A stretch of DNA of 64,000 bases from an uncultured Eubacteriales bacterium (GCA_900548625.1 URLO01000006.1:1-64000); one strand, 5' to 3'. Shown: positions 42,655 to 54,056, counted from the first letter of the stretch. The notes: generated from the sequence alone by a model not told the origin. A program made the numbers and translations.

Positions 42655-43614
42655 ATGCAAGCTACTGTTTCGGCGGGCGCAGGATACGTCGTCGGCGTCG
42701 GCGGCGCGAATCTGGATATTCACGGGCATCCCAAAAAGGCTGTCGTCATGCATGACAGCAACCCCGGCCGCATCAGCGCCTCCGCAGGCGGCGTTACGCG
42801 CAACGTGTGTGAAAATCTCGCGCGGCTCGGCGCGGATGTCCGTCTGATCACGGCAGTCGGAGACGACCTCTATGCGGATATGATCCGCCGGGAATGCATC
42901 GCCGCCGGCATCGACGTGTCGCACTTCTGCGCCGCACCGGGCTGTGCCTCCTCCACATACCTGTCCATTCTGGACAGCGGCGGCGACATGCTGGTCGCGC
43001 TCTCCGACATGACCGTTTTGCAGGAGCATCTGACGCCGGAGTATCTTGACGGCCGCGCGGAGCTGCTGCAGCATGCAGCCATCGTCACCTGCGACCCGTG
43101 TTTGCCGGAGCGGACGCTTCTGCACCTGCTCGACCTGTGTGCTGGGCACACGCCGGTCTACGTTGATCCCGTTTCCACCGCATACGCACAGGTGCTCGCG
43201 CCGCACATCGGCAGATTCCACACCGCAAAGCCGAACGTGCTTGAGCTTTCGATCCTCGCAGGCCGCGAGATCACGGACGAGGCCTCTCTCGAGGATGCCG
43301 GACGCGCGCTTTTGGACAGGGGCCTTTCACGGCTGCTCGTCAGCCTCGGCAAAGACGGCTGCCTCTACATGGATCGCAGCGGCAGGACGCTCCGCCGCAA
43401 GCTCCGCCCTGTTGCGCAGATGGTGAACGCCACCGGCGCGGGCGATGCGTTCATGGCTGCCGTCATTTTCAGCACCCTCCATGGCTTCGACCCGGAAAAA
43501 ACGCTCCACTATGCGCTGTGCGCCGGAATCGCCGCCATTTCTCATGAAAAAACCATCCACCCGGGAATGTCTGTCACTTTGATCGAAAATATTTGGAAGG
43601 AGTATCATCTATGA
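42655..43614 (+). CDS. psuK: Pseudouridine kinase, PfkB family
   Basis: A 319-residue PfkB-fold kinase. VVGVGGANLDIHG at the start and NATGAGDAFMAAVIFS near the C-terminus (catalytic Asp) match pseudouridine kinases. It phosphorylates pseudouridine to pseudouridine 5'-phosphate. AAGGAGG precedes the ATG. It overlaps psuG by four bases (ATGA), so the two steps are translationally coupled. Confidence 0.93.
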   Translation: MQATVSAGAGYVVGVGGANLDIHGHPKKAVVMHDSNPGRISASAGGVTRNVCENLARLGADVRLITAVGDDLYADMIRRECIAAGIDVSHFCAAPGCASSTYLSILDSGGDMLVALSDMTVLQEHLTPEYLDGRAELLQHAAIVTCDPCLPERTLLHLLDLCAGHTPVYVDPVSTAYAQVLAPHIGRFHTAKPNVLELSILAGREITDEASLEDAGRALLDRGLSRLLVSLGKDGCLYMDRSGRTLRRKLRPVAQMVNATGAGDAFMAAVIFSTLHGFDPEKTLHYALCAGIAAISHEKTIHPGMSVTLIENIWKEYHL

Positions 43615-44528
43615 ACATCCATGATTATCTGTCCGTTACGCCTGAGGTACAGCAGGCTCTGCGTGAGAACAAGCCGGTTGTCGCGCTGGAATCCACCATT
43701 CTGAGCCACGGCATGCCGTATCCGCAGAATCTTGAATTCGGCCGTCAAGTCGAGCGCATCATCCGCGAGGAGGGCGCTGTCCCCGCGACCATCGCCATTC
43801 TGGACGGCAAGATGAAGGTCGGCCTGAACGAGCAGGAGCTGGAGCGCATGTGCCGCGCCGACGGCATCGGCAAGGTCAGCCGCCGCGATCTTGCGACCTA
43901 TCTTGCGACCGGAATGCCCGGTGCGACCACCGTCACCACGACCATGATCATCGCAGCCTACGCCGGCATCCGCTTCTTTGCCACCGGCGGCATCGGCGGC
44001 GTGCATCGCGGCGCAGAGACCACGATGGACATTTCCGCCGACCTTCAGGAGCTTGCCAACACGCCGGTCTGCGTCATCTGCGCCGGTGCAAAGAGCATTC
44101 TCGACCTCGGCCTGACGCTGGAGTATCTTGAGACGAACGGCGTGCCCGTCCTCGGCCTGCGCACCGATGAGCTTCCCGCGTTCTACTGCCGCACCTCCGG
44201 CTTCAAGCTGGACTACAACTGCCCGGACGAGGAGACCGTCGCCAAGATCATGAAGGCAAAGTGGGACATCGGTCTCAAGGGCGGTGCCGTGGTCGGAAAC
44301 CCCATCCCCGAGCAGTACGCCATGGATCCCGTCGAGATGAACAAGGTCATCGACCGTGCCATCGAGATGGCAAGGGAGCAGGGCATCCACGGCAAGGCCA
44401 CCACGCCGTTCCTGCTGGCGCACATCGTCGAGATGACCGGCGGCCATTCGCTGGACTCCAATATCCAGCTCGCGTTCAACAACGCCCGCGCCGCCAGCCG
44501 CATCGCCATCGCCTATACAAAGCTGTAA
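43611..44528 (+). CDS. psuG: Pseudouridine-5'-phosphate glycosidase
   Basis: A 305-residue PsuG/IndA-fold enzyme that splits pseudouridine 5'-phosphate into uracil and ribose 5-phosphate. PVVALESTILSHGMPYPQN, the metal/phosphate segment FATGGIGGVHRGAE and the C-terminal SLDSNIQLAFNNA are diagnostic. ATG at 43611 follows GGAAGGAG and overlaps the psuK stop. With PsuK it allows use of pseudouridine released from RNA; no dedicated transporter gene is in the window. Confidence 0.96.
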   Translation: MNIHDYLSVTPEVQQALRENKPVVALESTILSHGMPYPQNLEFGRQVERIIREEGAVPATIAILDGKMKVGLNEQELERMCRADGIGKVSRRDLATYLATGMPGATTVTTTMIIAAYAGIRFFATGGIGGVHRGAETTMDISADLQELANTPVCVICAGAKSILDLGLTLEYLETNGVPVLGLRTDELPAFYCRTSGFKLDYNCPDEETVAKIMKAKWDIGLKGGAVVGNPIPEQYAMDPVEMNKVIDRAIEMAREQGIHGKATTPFLLAHIVEMTGGHSLDSNIQLAFNNARAASRIAIAYTKL

Positions 44529-44572
44529 GCTGCACATGCCACCCGCAGGCAGGACGTGCATATAAAACAACC

Positions 44573-44606
44573 GACCCTCCGTATGTACTGAATCATACGG
44601 AGGGTC
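44573..44606. terminator. Hairpin between convergent psuG and the mreB group
   Basis: GACCCTCCGTATG (44573-44585) pairs perfectly with CATACGGAGGGTC (44594-44606). On the minus strand it is followed by GGTTGTTTTAT, so it mainly serves the small gene/mreB side. The T-run on the plus side is absent. Confidence 0.7.
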
Positions 44607-44735
44607 AACTGATATCCACAATAAGGGCTTGCCATCCGCCGGGGATAGACGCACAGGGCACACTGCTCTCGACAGAGGGGCGTATGCCCTTTCGCTCTGA
44701 GCCGGTTTTTCTCAGCCCGGCAAGCCGGTCGCTTC

Positions 44736-44834
44736 CTATTTCTTTTTGGTAAGCCTTGCAATCAGCCTGTCTAATCCCATGTCAAGGAAACAGTCTGCAA
44801 CATCAATGAGTACTCCAATCATACAATCTGCCAT
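44736..44834 (-). CDS. Putative 32-residue small protein downstream of mreB
   Basis: An open frame encodes MADCMIGVLIDVADCFLDMG plus LDRLIARLTKKK (32 residues), too short for most gene finders. A strong GGAGG site (ACGGAGGAAAACGAT) lies just before the ATG. It starts 68 bp after the mreB stop on the same strand. The peptide alternates hydrophobic and acidic residues and ends in a basic LTKKK, as in a membrane-surface amphipathic helix with two cysteines 11 apart. A function with MreB is only inferred from position; it could also be a chance frame. Confidence 0.55.
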   Translation of the reverse strand: MADCMIGVLIDVADCFLDMGLDRLIARLTKKK

Positions 44835-44901
44835 ATCGTTTTCCTCCGTGCGTTAATCTGTTCCGCGCTGTGAGGGGGCTCTGCTGCTTGCGCCGGGGTG
44901 C

Positions 44902-45930
44902 TCATTCCTTCATCAGCTTACGGCGGGCAAGATTGATGGTGCCCTCCTGCATGGAGTTGATCCACTGGAGGCTCTTGCCGCAGCCGTTTGCCACGCAGGA
45001 GTCCGCATCGTCCGCGATGGAGCACGGGATGTCCGTCCGCTCGGAGATGAGCTTGTCAAAGCCGTAGAGAAGGCTTCCGCCGCCTGTCAGAACGATGCCG
45101 TTGCGCGCGATGTCCGCCACCAGCTCCGGCGACGTGTGCTCCAGCACCGCAAGCACCTCGTCCACGATCTGGCGCGCGGGGCGCTTGAACGCCTCCATCA
45201 GCTCCAGCGACGTGACCGACTGCTCCTTCGGAAGGCCGGTCTTGAGATCGCGGCCCTTGACGGTCATGACGGCGTCCTCCGGACGCTCATAGACGCAGCC
45301 GATGGTGATCTTGACCTCCTCCGCCGTGCCGAGGCCGATGAGCATGGCATAGCGCTTGCGCATAAACGCCACGACCGCCTCATCAAAGGTGTCGCCCGCG
45401 ATCTTGATGGACGCGGAATTGGAAATGCCGTTCAGGCTCAGAACGGCGATGTCCGTCGTACCGCCGCCGATGTCCGCGATCATGTGCCCGTCTGGGCCGG
45501 AGATGTTGAGCTTTGCGCCCAGCGCCGCCGCAAACGGCTCCTCGATCAGGTACACACGGCGCGCGCCAGCCTCCATCGTCGCCTGAATGACAGCGCGCTC
45601 CTCGACCTCGGTCACGCCGCTCGGAACGCTGACAATGACGCGGGGCTTGATGAGGGAAAAGCGGATGATCTTTTTCAGGAACTGCTCGAGCATTTTTTCC
45701 GTCATCTCATAGTCGGAGATCACACCGTCGCGCAGCGGGCGAACCGCAACGATGTTGCCCGGCGTCCGCCCCAGCATATTGCGGGCGGCCGCGCCGACCT
45801 GAAGCACCTTGCCTGTATTTTTATCCACGGCCACGACCGACGGCTCGCGGAGCACAATGCCGCGGCCCTCCTCATAGACCAGAACGTTCGCCGTTCCAAG
45901 GTCGATGCCGATGTCTCTGGACAGTTTCAT
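44902..45930 (-). CDS. mreB: Rod-shape-determining protein, MreB/Mbl family
   Basis: A 342-residue bacterial actin. The ATPase motifs are GIDLGTANVLVYEEGRG (phosphate 1), DIGGGTTDIAVL (phosphate 2) and LTGGGSLLYGFD (adenosine). It forms membrane filaments guiding lateral wall synthesis. ATG at 45930 follows AAAGGTGATACCCAT. No mreC or mreD gene is next to it, so it may be an Mbl-type paralogue. It lies 17 bp after comF and is followed by the putative 32-residue gene. Confidence 0.94.
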   Translation of the reverse strand: MKLSRDIGIDLGTANVLVYEEGRGIVLREPSVVAVDKNTGKVLQVGAAARNMLGRTPGNIVAVRPLRDGVISDYEMTEKMLEQFLKKIIRFSLIKPRVIVSVPSGVTEVEERAVIQATMEAGARRVYLIEEPFAAALGAKLNISGPDGHMIADIGGGTTDIAVLSLNGISNSASIKIAGDTFDEAVVAFMRKRYAMLIGLGTAEEVKITIGCVYERPEDAVMTVKGRDLKTGLPKEQSVTSLELMEAFKRPARQIVDEVLAVLEHTSPELVADIARNGIVLTGGGSLLYGFDKLISERTDIPCSIADDADSCVANGCGKSLQWINSMQEGTINLARRKLMKE

Positions 45931-45947
45931 ATGGGTATCACCTTTCG

Positions 45948-46607
45948 TTACGTTTCTCTGGGCGTTGCCAGCGCCGCGCAGACGACCTCCGCCGCCCCGG
46001 CCTTGCGCAGAACGCGCGCACATTCCGACATGGTCGCGCCGGTCGTCACAATATCGTCGATCAGCAGGATGCGTTTTCCTGCAAAGCGCTCCGGCTGTAC
46101 CGCGCGGTAGGCGCCCTTTGCGTTTTCAAATCTCTCCTCCGCGCCGGTCAGGCTCGACTGCGCACGGTTGTGCGTGCACTTTTCAAGCGTCAGCAGCGGC
46201 TGCATACCAAGCTCGTGCGCCGTCTCGCGGCACAAAAGCTCCGCCTGATCGTAGCCGCGTGTGCGGCGGCGCTTGCGGCTGACCGGCACCCATGTGACAA
46301 GGTCAAACTTCCCCGTCAGCTTGTCGCGGACGGTCACCGCGAGCCACGCCCCAAACTGGCGGGCATACCACTGCCGTCCTTCAAATTTATACCGCAGGAA
46401 GCCGTCGCGCAGCGTGCCTTCATAAAAGAACGTCACAACACAGTGCGCCGCACCATCGACATGGCGCTCCGCGCCGTCGTGCTCCGGAAGGGCTTCCATG
46501 CATTTTGCGCAGACCGGCGCGCTTTTGGCCTCGATCAGCCGGTGGCAGAGCATACAGCGCGGCGGATACAGGAGGTCAAGAAGCCAGACCAGCAGTTTAC
46601 TTTTCAT
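45948..46607 (-). CDS. comF: ComF family phosphoribosyltransferase-fold protein
   Basis: A 219-residue ComF-type protein. An N-terminal zinc-finger-like CXXC pair (PPRCMLCHRLI...PVCAKCMEAL) is followed by a phosphoribosyltransferase domain with ILLIDDIVTTGATMSECARVLRKAGA. ComF proteins aid uptake and handling of transforming DNA, though many hosts are not known to be competent. Its ATG overlaps the recD2 stop (ATGA), so it is coupled to a DNA helicase gene, in line with a DNA-processing role. Confidence 0.92.
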   Translation of the reverse strand: MKSKLLVWLLDLLYPPRCMLCHRLIEAKSAPVCAKCMEALPEHDGAERHVDGAAHCVVTFFYEGTLRDGFLRYKFEGRQWYARQFGAWLAVTVRDKLTGKFDLVTWVPVSRKRRRTRGYDQAELLCRETAHELGMQPLLTLEKCTHNRAQSSLTGAEERFENAKGAYRAVQPERFAGKRILLIDDIVTTGATMSECARVLRKAGAAEVVCAALATPRET

Positions 46608-48820
46608 GCTCTGCCTGTCCCCTTCTCGAGCCGGAGCTTCAGCCCGCTGTAGCGCCGCTGCTGGCGGTCGTTGCGGGTCATGGCGGCGATGATCTCCTCG
46701 TTGCCGACGATGATAAAAAGCTCTCTGGCGCGCGTGATGGCCGTGTAGAGGATGCTGCGCGTCAGCAAAAGCTGCGAGCCGCTCCACGCCGCCAGAATGA
46801 CCGCGCGGTATTCGCTGCCCTGACTTTTGTGGACGGTCATCGCATACGCAGGCTCCAGCTCACGCAGAAGATCAAAGCCGTATGCCGTCTCGCGGTCGTC
46901 AAAGACGACCGTGAGCGTCTCGGCAGCAAAGTCGATCTTCGTGATCGTGCCGATGTCGCCGTTGAAAACGCCCGTTCCGGCGCCCATGCCGTCCGTTCGC
47001 TTCCATATTATATCATAGTTGTTCCGGATTTGCATCACCCGGTCGCCCTCGCGGTAAGAAAAATCACCGAACTGTTTTTCACGCTTTCCCGGCGCGGGCG
47101 GGTTCAAAACAGCCTGAAGCGCCTTGTTGAGCTCCACCGTGCCCGTCTCATGCCGCCGCGTGGGCGAGAGCACCTGAATTTCCGACGAGGCAATGCCCAT
47201 GTTTTTGGGCAGCCGCGCTGCACAAAGCTCCTGAATGGTCTGCACGACCGACTCGCCGGAGCGCCGCTTCATAAAGAAAAAGTCCTTATTTTTGACCGTC
47301 AGCACCGGAAGCTCCCCGTGGTTGACCGCATGGGCGTTCATAACGATGAGACTCTCTCGCGCCTGACGGAAGATCTCCGTCAGGCAGACCGTCTTTGCAA
47401 CGCCGCTGCGGATGATGTCCGAGAAAACGTTGCCCGCGCCGACCGACGGAAGCTGATCCGGGTCGCCCACGAGGATCAAGCGGCACTGCGGCCGGAGGGC
47501 CTTAAGGAGCGAGGTCATGAGCTGAAGGTCGACCATCGATGTCTCGTCAATGATCATGGCGTCGCATTTAAGCGGCTCATCCTCGTCATGGACGAACGCC
47601 ATCGCGCCGCTGTCCGGGTCGAACTGCGCCTCCAGCAGCCGGTGGATGGTCGTGGCCTCGCGCCCCGTCACCTCGCTCAGGCGCTTTGCCGCGCGTCCTG
47701 TCGGCGCGGCAAGCTGGGTCTTGAGCCCCATCGCGTCGAACAGGTCGAGGATGCCGGTCATGACCGTTGTTTTGCCGGTGCCGGGCCCGCCCGTCACAAG
47801 CAGGAGCTGGCAGCTCGCCGCATCACGGATGGCCTGCATCTGGGACGCGGCATAGTCAATGGCGCGCTTTTCCTCGATGCTGCGGAGCATGGTCTCCAGC
47901 CTTGCAGGCGGCTGGATGCGGAGATCCGCCATGCGGACAAGGCGCTCCGTGACCTCGCACTCGGCCTCATAAAACTCCGGCAGGTAACACGCCGTGAGCC
48001 CTGCGACCTCGCTGCGCACCATGCGCTGCTGCTCGTCAAGACGCTCCATACCGGATTCGATCGTCTCGCTGTCAAGGTTCAAAAGCGCCGCCGTCGCGGG
48101 GATCAGTTTGTTTTGCGGAATGAATGTGTGCCCGTTTGTGAGATTGTAGGACAGCTCAAATAAAATCCCCGCCTCCACGCGGCGCTCATCGTCGGCCTCG
48201 ACGTCAAGCTCCAACGCAAAGGCATCGACCGCCGCAAAATCCGCGCCGAAATACGGGTCAGAGAGCAGATACGGGTCGTCACGCAGCGCGTCCTCGGCAA
48301 GATCGCCGTAGACACGGAACAGGCGCACCGCCAGCTCCGGCGGAAGCCTGTGGAGCGTCAGAAATTCAATGAGTCGGCGGATACCCGCCTGACGGCGGAA
48401 GCTCTCGCCGATCTCCATCGCCTTGCGGCGGGAAATGCCGGGGATCTGGCTGAGCTGCTCGGGGTCGCTTTCGAGCACCTCCAGCGCACGCTCGCCAAAC
48501 AGCCGCAGGATCTTCTCCGCCGTTTTCTCGCCGATGCCCTTCACCGCGCCCGAGGCAAGATACGCAAAGATCTCGTTTCCGGTCTCCGGCATCAGGCGTT
48601 CGAGGAACTCCGCCTCAAACTGGCGGCCATGGCTTGCGTGATAGCCCCATTTCCCCGTGACGATCAGCCGCTCGCCGGGTACGGTCATCGGGACCGTGCC
48701 GACCACTGTGATCTGCTGGCCGTCCTCGGTATGAAGCCGCAGAACGGCATAGCCGTTCTCGGGGTTCTGATAGACAACGGTCTGCACCGTCCCGCGAATC
48801 ATTTCTTCGTCCTGCCGCAC
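46604..48820 (-). CDS. recD2: RecD-like DNA helicase RecD2
   Basis: A 738-residue superfamily 1B helicase moving 5'-3'. The N-terminal OB-like region (MIRGTVQTVVYQNPENGYAVLRL) and helix-hairpin-helix repeats (SQIPGISRRKAMEIG) distinguish RecD2 from RecD of RecBCD. Walker A is GGPGTGKTT, and the C-terminal AYAMTVHKSQGSEY is motif VI region. A GTG at 48820 gives 738 residues; an in-frame ATG at 48802 is equally possible. It follows an unknown gene by three bases and overlaps comF. Confidence 0.94.
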   Translation of the reverse strand: MRQDEEMIRGTVQTVVYQNPENGYAVLRLHTEDGQQITVVGTVPMTVPGERLIVTGKWGYHASHGRQFEAEFLERLMPETGNEIFAYLASGAVKGIGEKTAEKILRLFGERALEVLESDPEQLSQIPGISRRKAMEIGESFRRQAGIRRLIEFLTLHRLPPELAVRLFRVYGDLAEDALRDDPYLLSDPYFGADFAAVDAFALELDVEADDERRVEAGILFELSYNLTNGHTFIPQNKLIPATAALLNLDSETIESGMERLDEQQRMVRSEVAGLTACYLPEFYEAECEVTERLVRMADLRIQPPARLETMLRSIEEKRAIDYAASQMQAIRDAASCQLLLVTGGPGTGKTTVMTGILDLFDAMGLKTQLAAPTGRAAKRLSEVTGREATTIHRLLEAQFDPDSGAMAFVHDEDEPLKCDAMIIDETSMVDLQLMTSLLKALRPQCRLILVGDPDQLPSVGAGNVFSDIIRSGVAKTVCLTEIFRQARESLIVMNAHAVNHGELPVLTVKNKDFFFMKRRSGESVVQTIQELCAARLPKNMGIASSEIQVLSPTRRHETGTVELNKALQAVLNPPAPGKREKQFGDFSYREGDRVMQIRNNYDIIWKRTDGMGAGTGVFNGDIGTITKIDFAAETLTVVFDDRETAYGFDLLRELEPAYAMTVHKSQGSEYRAVILAAWSGSQLLLTRSILYTAITRARELFIIVGNEEIIAAMTRNDRQQRRYSGLKLRLEKGTGRA

Positions 48821-48823
48821 GTC

Positions 48824-49153
48824 TCACCGCTCCGATCTCAGGATCTCCGGAAGCTGCGCCTCCGGGATCAGGTGTACAAATTCCAGCCGCTCGCAAAGCC
48901 GCCCGACACGCAGGCGCGCGGGCCCGGTCATGCCGCAGTCCGCGATGAACACGTCGCCCGCGGTCAGCCCGACCTCGCGCAGCCATGCCGCGCCGCGTAC
49001 CGCCTGCTCCAGCTCCTCGGCCTCTCCGCACGCCGGATACACCATCCGAAGCGCGCGTCCTCCAAGCGGGCGCAGCATCAGGCCCGTGATGCACCAAAGG
49101 AGCATCAGCGCGCCGCATACAGCCAGAATCACGATCAAAATCTCAACGACCAT
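48824..49153 (-). CDS. Small single-pass membrane protein, unknown function
   Basis: A 109-residue protein not recognised. Residues 4-27 form one membrane helix (VEILIVILAVCGALMLLWCI). The rest is a soluble, probably cytoplasmic domain with the pattern VYPACGEAEELEQAVRGAAWL...DVFIADCGMTGPAR, reminiscent of small glycosyltransferase-like or signalling fragments, but no motif is decisive. GGGAGG precedes the ATG at 49153. It ends three bases before recD2 and heads the recD2-comF-mreB group. Confidence 0.75.
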   Translation of the reverse strand: MVVEILIVILAVCGALMLLWCITGLMLRPLGGRALRMVYPACGEAEELEQAVRGAAWLREVGLTAGDVFIADCGMTGPARLRVGRLCERLEFVHLIPEAQLPEILRSER

Positions 49154-49280
49154 ACCGCACCTCCCGCCTTATCCTATGCAGCGGGCGGCAGTATGGCTTT
49201 TATGATTTTACTACAGATCACGCCAAATTTCCACATCAAAAACGTCCATAAATGCAGAATACCCGATTTTGCGCAAATAA

Positions 49281-49308
49281 AAGCGGGATTGCCGGCGCAA
49301 TCCCGCTT
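49281..49308 (-). terminator. Second terminator downstream of tuf
   Basis: AAGCGGGATTGC (49281-49292) pairs with GCAATCCCGCTT (49297-49308); on the minus strand TTTTATTT follows. It forms a tandem with the terminator at 49400-49423, separated by relic sequence of the hairpin element. Confidence 0.8.
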
Positions 49309-49315
49309 GCATATC

Positions 49316-49390
49316 GGAAGTCTCGCAGCCTTTCGCGCCCGCAGGCGCGAAAGGGAGCTCTCTCAAACACAAAACTCAGCAAACGAAATT
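49316..49390. repeat. Relic of the dispersed hairpin element between two terminators
   Basis: TTTCGCGCCCGCAGGCGCGAAA matches the first stem of copy B almost exactly, and GCTCTCTCAAACACAAAACTC resembles the GCTCTCAAACGCGAACC end stem. The flanking terminators differ from each other, as in copy D. Confidence 0.5.
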
Positions 49391-49399
49391 GACGCAAAA

Positions 49400-49423
49400 A
49401 AGAGGACGCCGAAGCGTCCTCTT
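49400..49423 (-). terminator. Terminator of tuf
   Basis: On the minus strand AAGAGGACGC (49423-49414) and GCGTCCTCTT (49409-49400) pair and run into TTTTTT (49400-49395). It lies 15 bp after the tuf stop. Confidence 0.88.
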
Positions 49424-49437
49424 TCAAAGGCTGTGGA

Positions 49438-50694
49438 TTAGTCCTCGTCGATGCCGATGACAACGCCGGAGCCAACGGTACGGCCGCCCTCGCGGATAGC
49501 GAAGCGGAGGTTCTTCTCGATGGCGATCGGGGTGATCAGCTCGACCTTCATGTCGATGTTATCACCGGGCATGCACATCTCAACGCCTTCGGGCAGAGTG
49601 ATGATGCCGGTAACGTCAGTGGTTCTGAAGTAGAACTGCGGACGATAGTTGTTGAAGAACGGGGTATGACGGCCGCCTTCGTCCTTGGACAGAACGTAAA
49701 CCTGACCGGTGAACTTGGTGTGCGGATGGATGGAGCCGGGCTTGGACAGGACCTGGCCTCTTTCGATGGACTTCTTGTCAACGCCGCGGAGCAGAGCGCC
49801 GATGTTGTCGCCAGCTTCTGCGTAGTCCATCAGCTTGTGGAACATTTCGATGTCGGTAACGACGGTCTGCTTCTTCTCGTCGGACAGGCCAACGATCTCG
49901 ACCGGCTCGTTCTTCTTGATGACGCCGCGCTCGACACGACCGGTAGCGACAGTGCCGCGGCCGGAGATGGTGAAGACGTCCTCAACCGGCATCAGGAACG
50001 GCAGAGAGTCATCACGGGGAGGAGTGGGGATCCATGTATCGACAGCCTGCATGAGCTCTTCGATGCACTTGTACTCAGGAGCGTTCGGGTCGGTGGACTC
50101 GGAAGCCAGAGCGTTCAGAGCGGAGCCGCGGATGATGGGGGTGTCATCGCCGGGGAAGCCGTAGAAGTCGAGGGTCTCGCGGACTTCCATCTCGACCAGC
50201 TCAAGGAGCTCTTCGTCATCGACCTGATCGCACTTGTTCAGGAAGACAAGGATGGAAGGAACGTTAACCTGACGGGCCAGAAGCAGATGCTCCTTGGTCT
50301 GAGCCATGGGGCCGTCGGAAGCAGCGATGACAAGGATGCCGCCGTCCATCTGCGCAGCGCCGGTGATCATGTTCTTGATATAGTCAGCGTGACCCGGGCA
50401 GTCGACATGGGCGTAGTGACGGCCCTGGATGTCGAAATTGTCTTCGCCGGTCTTGTAGTTGTGGCCCTTGCGGTTGTTGGTCTGATACTCAACGTGGGCA
50501 GTGTTGATGGTAATGCCGCGCTCGCGCTCTTCCGGAGCCTTATCGATGGAAGAGTAATCGGTGTACTCAGCGTCGCCGAAGAAAGCGAGGTACTTGGTGA
50601 TAGCAGCAGTCAGCGTGGTCTTGCCATGGTCGATGTGACCGATGGTGCCGATGTTGACATGGGGCTTATCCTTAATGAATTTCTGCTTAGCCAT
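49438..50694 (-). CDS. tuf: Elongation factor Tu, with an inserted loop in the G domain
   Basis: A 418-residue GTPase delivering aminoacyl-tRNA to the ribosome. GHIDHGKTT (G1), [12 protein letters not shown] (switch I), DCPGHADY (G3) and NKCD (G4) are intact. Between switch I and G3 about 17 residues are inserted (residues ~75-91, starting RKGHNYKTG) where most bacterial EF-Tu has [10 protein letters not shown] directly after a short turn. This explains the length above the usual 395-400. It has its own promoter, downstream of fusA. Codon use is strongly biased, as expected of a very highly expressed gene. Confidence 0.97.
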   Translation of the reverse strand: MAKQKFIKDKPHVNIGTIGHIDHGKTTLTAAITKYLAFFGDAEYTDYSSIDKAPEERERGITINTAHVEYQTNNRKGHNYKTGEDNFDIQGRHYAHVDCPGHADYIKNMITGAAQMDGGILVIAASDGPMAQTKEHLLLARQVNVPSILVFLNKCDQVDDEELLELVEMEVRETLDFYGFPGDDTPIIRGSALNALASESTDPNAPEYKCIEELMQAVDTWIPTPPRDDSLPFLMPVEDVFTISGRGTVATGRVERGVIKKNEPVEIVGLSDEKKQTVVTDIEMFHKLMDYAEAGDNIGALLRGVDKKSIERGQVLSKPGSIHPHTKFTGQVYVLSKDEGGRHTPFFNNYRPQFYFRTTDVTGIITLPEGVEMCMPGDNIDMKVELITPIAIEKNLRFAIREGGRTVGSGVVIGIDED

Positions 50695-50751
50695 GAAAAT
50701 ATCCTCCTTAGTTTATGAACGTACTAAAAATTTTCATAATACATCCCCCTC

Positions 50752-50780
50752 ATAATACACGACAATCGCGTATTTGACAA
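50752..50780 (-). promoter_or_regulatory. Promoter of tuf
   Basis: On the minus strand TTGTCA (50780-50775), 17 bp, TATTAT (50757-50752), in the 126-bp gap between fusA and tuf. Confidence 0.75.
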
Positions 50781-50820
50781 GGGAATTTTTAAAAATCATT
50801 GCAGGAAAATCTGCTGAAAA

Positions 50821-52899
<2,079 letters not shown>

Positions 52900-52917
52900 G
52901 CTGCTCTCCTTTTGTAA

Positions 52918-53388
52918 TTACCAACGGAAATGCGAGAACGCCTTGTTGGCCTCGGCCATCTTGTGCGTGTCTTCACGCTTCTTGACGGCGCTGCCGGTGT
53001 TGTTGCAGGCATCCATGATCTCGCCGGCGAGGCGCTCTCTCATGGTCTTCTCGCTTCTTGCACGGCTGTAGTTCGTCAGCCAGCGCAGGCCCAGGGTCTG
53101 ACGTCTTGCGGGACGGACCTCAATCGGGACCTGATAGTTTGCACCGCCAACGCGGCGGGTCTTGACTTCCACGGCGGGCATGATATTCTCCATGGCCTGC
53201 TGGAAAGCTTCAAGACCGGATTTTCCGGTCTTCTCTTCGACGATCTGGAAAGCGCCATAAACGACCTTCTGTGCAACACCCTTCTTGCCGTCGAGCATGA
53301 TGCTGTTAACAAGCTTGGTGACCAGGACAGAGCCGTAGATCGGATCCGGAAGAATTTCTCTCTTGGGAACGTTACCTCTTCTTGGCAC
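52918..53388 (-). CDS. rpsG: 30S ribosomal protein S7
   Basis: A 156-residue primary 16S-rRNA-binding protein that nucleates the 30S head. [15 protein letters not shown] at the start and the [17 protein letters not shown]...[21 protein letters not shown] end are typical. The GTG at 53388 is the start because AAGGAGGG lies just upstream; the in-frame ATG at 53406 precedes that site. In many bacteria S7 represses its own operon. It belongs to the rpsL-rpsG-fusA order. Confidence 0.97.
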   Translation of the reverse strand: MPRRGNVPKREILPDPIYGSVLVTKLVNSIMLDGKKGVAQKVVYGAFQIVEEKTGKSGLEAFQQAMENIMPAVEVKTRRVGGANYQVPIEVRPARRQTLGLRWLTNYSRARSEKTMRERLAGEIMDACNNTGSAVKKREDTHKMAEANKAFSHFRW

Positions 53389-53493
53389 TTTGCTTCCCTC
53401 CTTCATAAAATGATTTCATAGGTACTTCGGAGGCCATATCCTCCGTTCTTTGTGCCCGCCAAGAGGTTTTACGTCATATATATAAAAACTCTT

Positions 53494-53510
53494 AGCAAGG
53501 CGTTGCCTTG
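53494..53510 (-). other. Short hairpin between rpsL and rpsG
   Basis: On the minus strand GCAAGGC and GCCTTGC pair around AAC and are followed by TAAGAGTTTTTATA. It is a weak terminator or attenuator in the 156-bp rpsL-rpsG gap. The rest of the gap shows nothing clear. Confidence 0.5.
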
Positions 53511-53544
53511 CGAAAGGCATCATTGCAGTAAAGCGCCGGGAAGA

Positions 53545-53970
53545 TTACTTCTTCTTGCCAGCCTTCGGCTTCTTCGCGCCGTACTTGGAGCGGGCCTGCA
53601 TACGACCCTGAACACCCTGCGTATCGAGCGTACCACGGATGATGTGGTAACGAACGCCGGGAAGGTCCCTGACACGGCCGCCGCGGATCAGCACGACAGA
53701 GTGCTCCTGCAGGTTGTGGCCAACACCGGGGATATACGCGGAAACCTCGTAACCGTTGGTCAGACGCACACGGGCGATCTTACGCAGAGCGGAGTTCGGC
53801 TTCTTCGGGGTGGTGGTACGAACCGCGGTGCAGACACCTCTCTTCTGGGGAGAAGACAGATCGGTGGTCCGATTCTTCAGGGTGTTGACGCCCTTCTGGA
53901 GCGCGGGTGCCGTGGATTTGTAAGTGGACTGTTCTCTGCCCTTTCTTACAAGCTGATTAAAAGTAGGCAT
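53545..53970 (-). CDS. rpsL: 30S ribosomal protein S12
   Basis: A 141-residue decoding-centre protein. [22 protein letters not shown] contains the streptomycin-resistance lysine in its wild-type form, and [20 protein letters not shown] is intact. Between the N-terminal ALQ and SPQKRGVCT it has the longer loop ([14 protein letters not shown]) seen in Firmicutes S12 rather than the short E. coli form. GAAAGGAGG precedes the ATG. Confidence 0.98.
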   Translation of the reverse strand: MPTFNQLVRKGREQSTYKSTAPALQKGVNTLKNRTTDLSSPQKRGVCTAVRTTTPKKPNSALRKIARVRLTNGYEVSAYIPGVGHNLQEHSVVLIRGGRVRDLPGVRYHIIRGTLDTQGVQGRMQARSKYGAKKPKAGKKK

Positions 53971-54056
53971 GATTTTTCCTCCTTTCTCGAATGATGCTGA
54001 ATTACAGCTTTTATATTGTCCCGAAATATCACAGGATATTCCGCAGGGACCAAATA

